DNA of 64,000 nt from Paracoccus hibiscisoli (GTDB lineage: Bacteria > Pseudomonadota > Alphaproteobacteria > Rhodobacterales > Rhodobacteraceae). The stretch spans positions 96,779-160,778 of the forward strand of contig NZ_SUNH01000010.1 of assembly GCF_005048265.1 (NCBI RefSeq), written 5' to 3'. Numbering within the stretch: position 1 is the first letter of the stretch; every line of letters begins with the position of its first letter. Of the stretch, positions 56,771 to 64,000 are shown one piece after another. The position numbers and the translations under genes were made by a program. The notes beneath the pieces were generated by a model. It was not told where the DNA came from. It ran no database searches and saw nothing but the letters and a program-made list of their open reading frames with translations.

Positions 56771-57910
56771 ATGTCCTATCTCGACTATCAGGTCGCCCAG
56801 GTTCCGACCGGGTTCCGCAAGGTCCTGTATATCAACTGGCCGCTGGTCCTGCTGATCACCGCCGTCTGCTGCATCGGCTTCCTGATGCTGTATTCGGTGG
56901 CCGGCGGGCGCATGGACACCTGGGCCGAACCGCAGATGATCCGCTTTGCCATCGGCATGGTGGTCATGCTGGGCCTGGCCTTCGTGCCGATGTGGTTCTG
57001 GCGGGGGATTTCGGTGGCGGCCTACGTGGTCTGCTTCCTGATGCTCGTGGCGGTGGACATGTTCGGTGTGATCGGCATGGGGGCGCAGCGCTGGATCGAC
57101 ATCGGCCCGATCCGCATCCAGCCGTCCGAGCTGATGAAGATCGCGCTGGTTCTGCTGCTGGCGGCCTATTACGACTGGCTGCCGCTGACCCGGGTGTCGC
57201 GGCCGCTCTGGGTGCTGGTGCCGGTGCTGCTGATCCTGGCGCCCACCGCGCTTGTGCTGATGCAGCCGGATCTGGGGACCTCGATCATGCTGGTGGCGGG
57301 GGGCGGCATCGTGATGTTCGCGGCGGGCGTGTCGCTGTGGTATTTCGGGGCGGTGATCGGCGCCGCCGTGGGTCTGGTGGTGACGATCATGCGCAGCCGG
57401 GGCACCGACTGGCAGCTGTTGCGCGACTATCAGTTCCGCCGCATCGACACCTTCCTGGACCCGACCTCCGACCCGTTGGGCGCGGGCTATAACATCATCC
57501 AAAGCCAGATCGCCCTGGGGTCGGGCGGCCTGTCCGGGCGCGGCTTCATGCAGGGCACGCAGTCGCGGCTGAATTTCCTGCCCGAAAAGCACACCGATTT
57601 CATCTTTACCGTCCTGTCGGAGGAGTTCGGCTTTATCGGGGCCTCGTCGCTGCTGGTCCTCTATATGCTGATCCTCGGATTCTGCATCTATTCGGCGCTG
57701 ACCAACCGCGACCGCTTTGCCAGCCTGATCACCCTGGGCATCTCGGGGACGTTCTTTCTGTATTTCGCGATCAACATGGCGACGGTGATGGGGCTCTTGC
57801 CGGCCAAGGGCTCTCCGCTGCCGCTGGTCAGCTATGGGGGGACGTCGCTGATGATTCTGATGCTGGGGTTCGGCCTGGTGCAATCAGCCCATGTCCACAG
57901 ACCGAGGTGA
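56771..57910 (+). CDS. mrdB: Peptidoglycan glycosyltransferase RodA
   Basis: RodA is the SEDS glycosyltransferase that polymerises lipid II with PBP2. The 379 aa contain about ten helices. SEDS motifs are GAQRWIDIGPIRIQPSELMK near residue 98, LPEKHTDFIFTVLSEEFG near residue 270, and GLLPAKGSPLPLVSYGGTS near residue 335. It ends the elongasome operon; ghrA starts 4 bp later. Confidence 0.96.
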   Translation: MSYLDYQVAQVPTGFRKVLYINWPLVLLITAVCCIGFLMLYSVAGGRMDTWAEPQMIRFAIGMVVMLGLAFVPMWFWRGISVAAYVVCFLMLVAVDMFGVIGMGAQRWIDIGPIRIQPSELMKIALVLLLAAYYDWLPLTRVSRPLWVLVPVLLILAPTALVLMQPDLGTSIMLVAGGGIVMFAAGVSLWYFGAVIGAAVGLVVTIMRSRGTDWQLLRDYQFRRIDTFLDPTSDPLGAGYNIIQSQIALGSGGLSGRGFMQGTQSRLNFLPEKHTDFIFTVLSEEFGFIGASSLLVLYMLILGFCIYSALTNRDRFASLITLGISGTFFLYFAINMATVMGLLPAKGSPLPLVSYGGTSLMILMLGFGLVQSAHVHRPR

Positions 57911-57914
57911 CACG

Positions 57915-58823
57915 ATGAAGGTCCGCTTTTCCGCCCGCGACGGGGCGTGGGACGAATGGGCCCCCGCCCTGCGCGCGGCCCTGCCCGAAATGACCCTGTC
58001 GCGCGACGGCGATCCGGCGGGGTTCGACGCGATCATCTATGCGCCGGGCGGCGACATCACCGATTTCACCCCCTATCGCAACGCGCGCCTGATCCAGAGC
58101 CTCTGGGCCGGGGTGGAGCGGATCGTGGGCAACGCGACCCTGACCCAGCCCCTAGCGCGGATGGTCGATCCGGGGCTGCAGCGCGGCATGGCCGAATATT
58201 GCACGGGCTGGGCGATGCGGGCGCATCTGGGCATGGACCGCTATGCGCAGGACGGCATCTGGCGCAACGGGCAGGTGCCGCCGCTGGCGGATGCGCGGCC
58301 GGTGACGGTGCTGGGGATGGGCGCGCTTGGGCAGGCGGTGGCGTCGATGCTGACGGCGATCGGCTTTCCGGTCACGGGGGTCAGCGCCTCTGGGCGGGCG
58401 GTGCCGGGGGTGTCCGTGCTGCCGGTCGCGGCGCTGGACCAGGCGCTGGCCAGGGCGCAGATCCTGATCTGCCTGCTGCCCGACACGCCCGACACGCAGG
58501 GCCTGCTGGACGCGCGCAGGCTGGCGCTGCTGCCGCAGGGGGCGTGGCTGATCAATCCGGGGCGCGGCACGCTGATCGACGACGCGGCCTTGCTGGAGGC
58601 GCTGGACCGGGGCCGCCCGGCCCATGCGGTGCTGGACGTGTTCCGGGCCGAGCCACTGCCCGCGGATCATGCCTTCTGGTCCCACCCGGCAGTCACGGTG
58701 ACCCCGCATATCGCGGCCGAGACCCGGCCCGAAACGGCTGCGCCGGTGGTGGCGCAGAACCTGCGGCGGGTGATGGCGGGCCAGCCCGCGCTTTATCTGG
58801 TGGACCGCCAGCGCGGGTATTAG
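57915..58823 (+). CDS. ghrA: Glyoxylate/hydroxypyruvate reductase A
   Basis: A D-2-hydroxyacid dehydrogenase of the GhrA type, reducing glyoxylate or hydroxypyruvate with NAD(P)H. The dinucleotide motif is VLGMGALGQAVASML near residue 138, the catalytic Arg is in NPGRGTLIDD, Glu in VFRAEPLP, and His in VTPHIAAE. 302 aa from the ATG at 57915, preceded by GAGGTG. The 4-bp gap to mrdB suggests cotranscription with the cell-shape operon, an odd metabolic partner. The stop overlaps the convergent DUF2062 gene stop in TTAG. Confidence 0.92.
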   Translation: MKVRFSARDGAWDEWAPALRAALPEMTLSRDGDPAGFDAIIYAPGGDITDFTPYRNARLIQSLWAGVERIVGNATLTQPLARMVDPGLQRGMAEYCTGWAMRAHLGMDRYAQDGIWRNGQVPPLADARPVTVLGMGALGQAVASMLTAIGFPVTGVSASGRAVPGVSVLPVAALDQALARAQILICLLPDTPDTQGLLDARRLALLPQGAWLINPGRGTLIDDAALLEALDRGRPAHAVLDVFRAEPLPADHAFWSHPAVTVTPHIAAETRPETAAPVVAQNLRRVMAGQPALYLVDRQRGY

Positions 58824-59485
58824 GGGGCGTCGATATCGTCGCGGGCGGCCTTGCGTTCGGCCGCCAGACGCGAGGCGCGGGCGATCCGGTCCGCCATCTT
58901 CTTCTCGCGCCGCCGCTGATAGGCGATGAAGATCGGCACGGTCAGGGCGTGGGTCACGATCCCCGCGACGGTGCCCACGATGACACCCCCGACCATGTAG
59001 GGCCAGAACACCTGGGTCATGAAATCGCCCAGGTTATACCAATGCATCTCGGAAGGGCCGAAAAGGGCGCGGGCGTTGTGCCACAACTCTCCGGTGGCCT
59101 TGGAGAATTCGTGAAAGATGAACTGGGGGCTCAGCTTGCCCTCCAGGCCCAGGATCTCGCGGCCCAGCCCCACCGACAGCAGCGCGATGAAGGGCAGCGT
59201 CACCGGGTTGCCCACGAAGGTCGCCAGCAGCGCCGCCAGGATGTTGCCGCGGATGATCCAGGCCACGGCGGCGGCCGACAGGAAATGGAAACCGAACAGC
59301 GGCGTGAAATTCACCATGATCCCCGCCGCGACCCCGCGCGCGATGCGGTGGGGCTGGTCGGGCAGGCGGCGCAGGCGATGCGCGACATAGGCGCTGGCCC
59401 GCCGCCAGCCGCCGCGCGGATAGATCATCTCGGTGGCAAGCTGGCCATAGCTGCGCGGTTTGCGGCGTTTGAACACGAAGGCCAC
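58820..59485 (-). CDS. DUF2062 membrane protein
   Basis: A 221-aa protein with three to four hydrophobic helices; the DUF2062 core HRIARGVAAGIMVNFTPLFGFHF and GNPVTLPFIALLSVGLG is clear. The C-terminal tail is strongly basic (RRREKKMADR). Its role is not established. The start is probably the GTG at 59485, 37 bp after rsh on the same strand. Confidence 0.85.
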   Translation of the reverse strand: MAFVFKRRKPRSYGQLATEMIYPRGGWRRASAYVAHRLRRLPDQPHRIARGVAAGIMVNFTPLFGFHFLSAAAVAWIIRGNILAALLATFVGNPVTLPFIALLSVGLGREILGLEGKLSPQFIFHEFSKATGELWHNARALFGPSEMHWYNLGDFMTQVFWPYMVGGVIVGTVAGIVTHALTVPIFIAYQRRREKKMADRIARASRLAAERKAARDDIDAP

Positions 59486-59522
59486 CCGTTGCGACCAAGG
59501 CAGCGAGTGCGATCCGCCGACC

Positions 59523-61637
59523 TCAGGGTTTCAGCGCCGGGTCCCTTACGCGAGAGACCTGCGCCACGTCGCTTTCCGCCTCAAGCGCGGTCAGCAGGTT
59601 GTGCAGATGTTCATGGTCGCGCAGTTCGACCTCGACCTCGATCCGGTAGAAGTCGGGCTTGCGCGCGATGAACTCCAGGTTCGAGATATTCGCCCCCTGC
59701 GCCCCGATCAAGGTGCAGATGCGTCCCAGCACCCCGGCATCATGCCGGATCGTCAAATTCAACACGGTCGAATAGGCGGCGGGGTGGCGCCCCTCGCGCC
59801 ATTGCAGGTCGACCCACCGGTCAGGGGCATCCTCGAACTCGGCCAGGACGGGGCAGTCGATGGCATGAATGACCACGCCCGCGCCGCGATAGGTGATGCC
59901 CACGATACGCTCGCCCGGCAGGGGCGCGCAGCAGGGGGCCCGCTTGAAGTTGGCATCGGCCTCCAGGCCCGCGAAGGGGCGCTGTCCGTCGATCTCGTCG
60001 TGGCTGCCGGCCAGTTCGGGATAGAGGACGCCCAGAACCTCCTTGGCGGAATTCTCAGCGCTGCCGATGCGGGCCAGCAGATCCTCGGCCGAGGGCAGGC
60101 CCATCTGCTTGGCGGCGGTACGCAGCGCCTTGTCGGTGGGCTTGCGGCCCACATGCTCGAAGCTGACCCGCACCAGTTCGCGCCCAAGCCGGATGAAGCG
60201 GTCGCGATCCTCCTCGCGCAAGCTGCGGCGGATGGCGGCCTTGGCGCGGCCCGTGACCACGATGTCCAGCCAGGTCGCCTGCGGCCGCTGCCCCGAGGCC
60301 GAGATGATGTCCACCGACTGCCCGTTCTTCAGCCGCGTCCACAGCGGCACGCGGATGCCGTCGATCTTGGCGCCGACGCAGGAATTGCCAAGCCGCGTGT
60401 GGATCGCATAGGCGAAATCGATCGGAGAGGCCCCCCGCGGCAGCTGCATCACGTCGCCCTTGGGGGTGAAGCAGAACACCTGGTCCTGGTACATCTCCAT
60501 CTTGACGTGTTCCAGGAACTCGTTGTGGTCCTCGGTGTCAAAGCGGTCGTTCAGACTGGCGACCCATTCGGCGGGATCGACGGCAAAGGGGTTCTTGGTC
60601 CGCACCCCGTCGCGATAGGCCCAATGCGCGGCCACGCCGGCCTCGGCCACCTCGTGCATCTGGCGGGTGCGGATCTGCACCTCGACCCGCTTGCCGTCGC
60701 GGCCCGACACCGTGGTGTGGATCGAGCGGTAGCCGTTCGATTTCGGCTGGCTGATGTAATCCTTGAACCGCCCCGGCACGGCCCGCCAGCGGTGATGGAT
60801 CACGCCCAGGGCGCGATAGCAGTCCATCTCGGTCGCGGTGATGATGCGAAAGCCATAGATGTCGGACAGCCGCGAAAAGGCCAGCTGCTTTTCCTGCATC
60901 TTGCGCCAGACGCTGAAGGGCTTTTTCGCGCGGCCGAACACGGTCGCCTCAATCTCCTCCTTCTCCATCTCGGCGCGGATGTCGGCGGTGATCTGGCCGA
61001 TGATGTCGCCGCTGTCCTTCTGCAGGCTGACGAAACGGCGGATGATCGAGCTGCGCGCCTCGGGGTTGATGACCTTGAAGGCCAGGTCCTCCAGCTCCTC
61101 GCGCATCCACTGCATGCCCATGCGACCGGCCAGGGGCGCATAGATGTCCATCGTCTCGCGGGCCTTCTTGACCTGCTTGTCGGGGCGCATCGAGCGGATC
61201 GTGCGCATGTTGTGCAGCCGGTCGGCCAGCTTGACCAGGATCACGCGCATGTCGCGCGACATGGCCATGAACAGCTTGCGGAAATTCTCGGCCTGCTTGG
61301 ACTGGGTGCTGGACAGCTCCAGGTTGGTCAGCTTGGTGACCCCGTCGACCAGATCGGCGATCTCGGCGCCGAACATGGCGACGACCTCGTCCTTGGTCGA
61401 TCGCGTGTCCTCGATCGTGTCGTGCAGCAGGGCCGTCACGATGGTCGCGTCGTCCAGGCGCATCTCGGTCAGGATGGCGGCGACGGCGATGGGGTGGGTG
61501 AAATAGGGCTCGCCGGAATGGCGGAACTGGCCCTCATGCATCCGCATGCCGTATTCATAGGCGTCGCGGATCAGCGCGCAATTGCTGCGCGGATTATAGT
61601 TGCGGACAAGGGCCAGCAGGTCTTCGACGTCGATCAT
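59523..61637 (-). CDS. rsh: Bifunctional (p)ppGpp synthetase/hydrolase Rsh
   Basis: Rsh makes and degrades the alarmone (p)ppGpp. The 704-aa protein has an N-terminal HD hydrolase domain (HDTIEDT near residue 72), the synthetase domain (GFRIITATEMDCY, then QPKSNGYRSIHTTV near residue 290), a TGS domain (about residues 375-435) and a C-terminal ACT domain. Intact HD and synthetase motifs imply both activities, as for the single Rsh of Alphaproteobacteria. It lies 33 bp after rpoZ, the classic rpoZ-spoT order. Confidence 0.96.
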   Translation of the reverse strand: MIDVEDLLALVRNYNPRSNCALIRDAYEYGMRMHEGQFRHSGEPYFTHPIAVAAILTEMRLDDATIVTALLHDTIEDTRSTKDEVVAMFGAEIADLVDGVTKLTNLELSSTQSKQAENFRKLFMAMSRDMRVILVKLADRLHNMRTIRSMRPDKQVKKARETMDIYAPLAGRMGMQWMREELEDLAFKVINPEARSSIIRRFVSLQKDSGDIIGQITADIRAEMEKEEIEATVFGRAKKPFSVWRKMQEKQLAFSRLSDIYGFRIITATEMDCYRALGVIHHRWRAVPGRFKDYISQPKSNGYRSIHTTVSGRDGKRVEVQIRTRQMHEVAEAGVAAHWAYRDGVRTKNPFAVDPAEWVASLNDRFDTEDHNEFLEHVKMEMYQDQVFCFTPKGDVMQLPRGASPIDFAYAIHTRLGNSCVGAKIDGIRVPLWTRLKNGQSVDIISASGQRPQATWLDIVVTGRAKAAIRRSLREEDRDRFIRLGRELVRVSFEHVGRKPTDKALRTAAKQMGLPSAEDLLARIGSAENSAKEVLGVLYPELAGSHDEIDGQRPFAGLEADANFKRAPCCAPLPGERIVGITYRGAGVVIHAIDCPVLAEFEDAPDRWVDLQWREGRHPAAYSTVLNLTIRHDAGVLGRICTLIGAQGANISNLEFIARKPDFYRIEVEVELRDHEHLHNLLTALEAESDVAQVSRVRDPALKP

Positions 61638-61670
61638 GATGGTGTCGAAGACCTCTGTGATGTGGCCGTG

Positions 61671-62027
61671 TCAGGCGCGCTGGTTCGCTTCCAGCATCAT
61701 CCGCAGCATGCGTTCCTCGGATTCCTCATCCGACGGCTTGGGACGATCAACCTCGGCGCCCAGCAGCAGCGCCATGGCGTCCTCCTCGGGCTCGTCGACC
61801 TCGATCTGGGTCTGCGTCGATTCGATCATCCGCTCGCGCAGATCGTCGACGGGCTGGGTTTCCTCGGCGATTTCGCGCAGGGCGACCACCGGGTTCTTGT
61901 CGTTGTCGCGATCGACCGTGGGGGCGCTGCCGGCAGCGATCTCGCGGGCGCGATGGGATGCAAGCATCACCAGATCAAAGCGGTTCGGAACCTTGTCGAC
62001 GCAGTCTTCGACCGTTACGCGGGCCAT
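61671..62027 (-). CDS. rpoZ: RNA polymerase omega subunit
   Basis: The omega subunit helps assemble RNA polymerase and forms part of a ppGpp site. The conserved N-terminus [30 protein letters not shown] and the helix [11 protein letters not shown] are clear. 118 aa, with an acidic tail. It is upstream of rsh on the same strand. Confidence 0.96.
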   Translation of the reverse strand: MARVTVEDCVDKVPNRFDLVMLASHRAREIAAGSAPTVDRDNDKNPVVALREIAEETQPVDDLRERMIESTQTQIEVDEPEEDAMALLLGAEVDRPKPSDEESEERMLRMMLEANQRA

Positions 62028-62097
62028 GGATCACCTGTGCAGTTGCGAATCGGACATTCGGGGCGAACCGGACTGATGGGTGCCACAGCGCCGATTG

Positions 62098-62697
62098 TCA
62101 AGCAAAACCTGGCGATTCCGCCGCGCGGACCGGGTGCATTCCCGCCAGCGCATCCGGCCCCAGATCCGCCAGCATCGCCGCCACGCTGCGCCCGGTCAGA
62201 GCATGTTGCCAGCCCGGCGCGATCTCGGCCAGGGGGGCCAGGACAAATGCGCGGTCCTGCATCCGCGGATGCGGCAGGATCAGCCGGTCGGGCGCGCGCC
62301 GGGCCTGATCCTCGGCGCCAAGGTCGATCCAGGCGCGCAGCCCCGCCATGTCGGGTTCGATCCGATCGTCCATCGCGATCAGGTCCAGATCCAGCACCCG
62401 CGCGCTCCAGCGGCCGGTGCTGCGGTCGCGGCCATGATCGGCCTCGATCCGGTGCAGGCTGTCCAGCACCTCCTGCGGGGGAAGGCGGGTGGCGATCAGG
62501 GCCGCGGCATTGGCGAAATCCGGCCCCGACCCTGCTGGCATGGCGGGAGTCCGCCATATGCGACTGGTCGCGGTGATTGAAATGCCCGGAGCGGTGTGCA
62601 GAATACCCAGGGCGATGCGAAGGGTGGCGGCCGGATCCCGCTCCGACAGGGGCAGATTGGCGCCCAGAGCAACGATACCAAAAGACAGGTTAACCAC
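62098..62697 (-). CDS. folK: 2-amino-4-hydroxy-6-hydroxymethyldihydropteridine pyrophosphokinase
   Basis: FolK activates the pterin for folate synthesis. The HPPK signature is RSTGRWSARVLDLDLIAMDD near residue 95, with LGANLP at the start and LPHPRMQDRAFVLAPL near residue 145. The start is the GTG at 62697, preceded by AGAGGAAA, giving 199 aa; longer in-frame extensions lie opposite the divergent NYN gene. Confidence 0.92.
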   Translation of the reverse strand: MVNLSFGIVALGANLPLSERDPAATLRIALGILHTAPGISITATSRIWRTPAMPAGSGPDFANAAALIATRLPPQEVLDSLHRIEADHGRDRSTGRWSARVLDLDLIAMDDRIEPDMAGLRAWIDLGAEDQARRAPDRLILPHPRMQDRAFVLAPLAEIAPGWQHALTGRSVAAMLADLGPDALAGMHPVRAAESPGFA

Positions 62698-62808
62698 GCT
62701 TTCCTCTTTCCATACAAGTCGATGCCACGGACCGGTCCGTTTCAGGTCCCTCACCCTGGCCCGCCCTGCCCGTGGCTTGCAGCGACCCGTTCCACAAAGG
62801 CAACACCC

Positions 62809-63360
62809 ATGTTTTACAAAGATGACAGATTGGCCCTCTTTATCGATGGCGCGAATCTTTATGCGGCCTCCAAGGCGCTTGGCTTTGACATCGATTACAA
62901 GCTGCTGCGCCAGGAATTCGACCGGCGGGGCAAGCTGGTGCGTGCCTATTATTACACCGCGCTGATCGAGGGCGAGGAATATTCCCCGATCCGCCCGCTG
63001 GTCGACTGGCTGCATTACAACGGGTTCTGCGTGGTGACCAAGCCCGCCCGCGAATACACGGACGCGATGGGCCGCCGTAAGGTCAAGGGCAACATGGACA
63101 TCGAGCTGACCGTCGACGCTATGGAGCTGGCGCCGCGTCTGGACCATGCCGTGCTGTTCTCGGGCGATGGCGATTTCCGCCCGCTGGTGGCATCGCTGCA
63201 GCGGCAGGGCGTGCGCGTGTCGGTCGTGTCCACCATCCGCAGCCAGCCGCCGATGATCGCCGACGATCTGCGGCGCCAGGCCGACAACTTCATCGAACTG
63301 GATGCCCTGCGCGACATCATCGGGCGCCCCCCGCGCGAGGCGCAGCCCGTCGAAACCTGA
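62809..63360 (+). CDS. NYN-domain protein (LabA/DUF88, PIN-like)
   Basis: A 183-aa protein with the NYN fold, a PIN-like ribonuclease relative. Acidic positions expected at the active site are seen in LFIDGANLY near residue 11, GNMDIELTVDA near residue 97 and LFSGDGDFRPLV near residue 115. Ribonuclease activity is plausible but unproven. The ATG at 62809 is chosen. A hairpin terminator follows 37 bp after the stop. Confidence 0.88.
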   Translation: MFYKDDRLALFIDGANLYAASKALGFDIDYKLLRQEFDRRGKLVRAYYYTALIEGEEYSPIRPLVDWLHYNGFCVVTKPAREYTDAMGRRKVKGNMDIELTVDAMELAPRLDHAVLFSGDGDFRPLVASLQRQGVRVSVVSTIRSQPPMIADDLRRQADNFIELDALRDIIGRPPREAQPVET

Positions 63361-63397
63361 TCCGAGCACCAATATCCGTTCAAGATCGCGTGATCTG

Positions 63398-63426
63398 GGC
63401 AAGGGCGACCCCATGTCGCCCTTGCC
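63398..63426 (+). terminator. Terminator of the NYN gene
   Basis: A perfect 12-bp stem GGCAAGGGCGAC/GTCGCCCTTGCC with a 5-nt loop. No long T-tract follows. Confidence 0.7.
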
Positions 63427-63706
63427 TGCATCGGTGTTATTCGCCACGGCGCAGCGTATTTGGCGGTTGCGCGGTCCTCTTGGGGCGTGCGTCCGGTCGG
63501 CGCGTTCTGTCCCTTAAAATTGTGCAACCATAAGAACGCGGTGCGGCGACCGAGGGCGCGGCATCGTGGCTCGACAGCGCGCGCCGTTGCAGCGTTTACA
63601 GGCGCATTGACAAAAGTTTTATCGTCAAAAGTTTAATAAACTCAATCGTTTTAGCTCAAACCTTATACAAAAAGACACGTCCCCAACGGCTTCAGCCAGG
63701 GCTAGG
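63427..63706. other. Non-coding stretch with AT-rich patch beside the IS
   Basis: The 346 bp between the NYN gene and the transposase hold no gene I can support. After the terminator, the sequence is GC-rich until about 63590, then turns AT-rich to about 63680. That patch contains TTGACAAAAG (63607-63616) and CGTCAAAAGTTTAA (63622-63635), a near direct repeat, the palindrome GTTTAATAAAC (63631-63641) and a loose promoter-like TTGACA...TTTAAT. The inner end of the IS probably lies near 63690-63706. Confidence 0.5.
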
Positions 63707-64000
63707 TCATGTTGACAAAAGGCGAACCCAGAGGCGGATAGACGTGATGTCGATGAAGCCCAGGAAGCTTTCAGCGGTTTTGTCGTAGCGTGTGGCGGCC
63801 CGGCGTGCGTTTTTCAGCTTGTTGAAGCACCGTTCGACGAGGGTGCGCAATGAATACAGCGAATGATCGACACCGACGCGCATCTTGCATGGTTTGCGCA
63901 TGGGAATTTGGGTGAGCACGTCCCGCACCTCCATCTTTTTTCGAATTTTGTCAGCGTCATAGCCTCTTTCTGCCAACAGGACGCTCGGCTCTGGCAGGTT
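63707..64000 (-). mobile_element. IS5-family transposase, C-terminal part (cut by window edge)
   Basis: The minus-strand frame stays open to the window edge, so this is the last 97 codons of a DDE transposase. The C-terminal signature LVERCFNKLKNARRAATRYDKTAESFLGFIDI, with the catalytic Glu, is typical of the IS427-like group of IS5, as is LADRGYD-type LAERGYDAD near the edge. It ends LLST-stop at 63707. IS ends often start just outside this stop (GGGCTAGGTCATGTTGACA region); the exact inverted repeat needs the other end. Nothing here shows disruption of the transposase, but most of it is unseen. Confidence 0.88.

Noticed and set aside
54095..57883. 1262-codon antisense open frame opposite mreD, mrdA and mrdB
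   Set aside because: Same shadow effect; the sense strand has clear SEDS and PBP2 motifs.
63607..63628. TTGAC...GTCAA as a fourth FNR box
   Set aside because: The half sites are separated by about 12 bp instead of 4 bp.

Overview
The window is ordinary, very GC-rich chromosome from an alphaproteobacterium of the Rhodobacteraceae, most probably Paracoccus or a close relative. Supporting signs are the fnrL/hemN/ccoNOQP anaerobic respiration cluster, a phosphatidylcholine synthase, an omega-transaminase that I recall as very like the characterised Paracoccus denitrificans enzyme, and the Rhodobacterales-type orders rpmF-plsX-fabH-ihfA-merR and nagZ-scpA-scpB. Genes are densely packed on both strands. 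I see no prophage, CRISPR array, defence island or obvious new multi-gene system. The only mobile element is an IS5-like transposase cut by the right edge.

Layout. 1-10.3 kb: 3' end of polA, divergent hemN and fnrL around an FNR box, a preQ1 riboswitch leading queCDE, a universal stress protein divergent from ccoNOQP across two FNR boxes, and a cluster of hairpins after ccoP. 10.3-20.9 kb: miaB, a TfoX C-domain protein, an exported hydrolase, the transaminase, comEC, gltX, gltA and an atypical SDR. 21-31 kb: aminopeptidase P, UPF0173 hydrolase, recJ, glpX, bolA, a J-domain protein, lnt and a DEAD-box helicase with a long basic tail. 31-39 kb: argS, a SPOR protein, nagZ, scpAB, an rRNA methyltransferase-like gene, dcd and tRNA-Pro. 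39-45 kb: merR, ihfA, fabH, plsX, rpmF, yceD, bamE and a serine hydrolase. 45-52 kb: SseB-like protein, pcs, two transporters, a second Usp, and leuA behind a leucine attenuator. 52-58.8 kb: the rod-shape operon mreB-mreC-mreD-mrdA-mrdB followed by ghrA. 58.8-64 kb: DUF2062 gene, rsh, rpoZ, folK, a NYN-domain gene, and the IS fragment.

The genes group into a low-oxygen respiration and heme module under FNR control, queuosine precursor synthesis under its own product's riboswitch, the lipid and cell-wall elongation machinery, translation and stringent response genes, and leucine synthesis under translation-coupled attenuation.

The most informative non-coding signals are the preQ1-I riboswitch, the leuA leader peptide with two mutually exclusive hairpins, three FNR boxes, and two families of duplicated hairpin elements at gene ends whose paired bases differ between copies while the pairing is kept.
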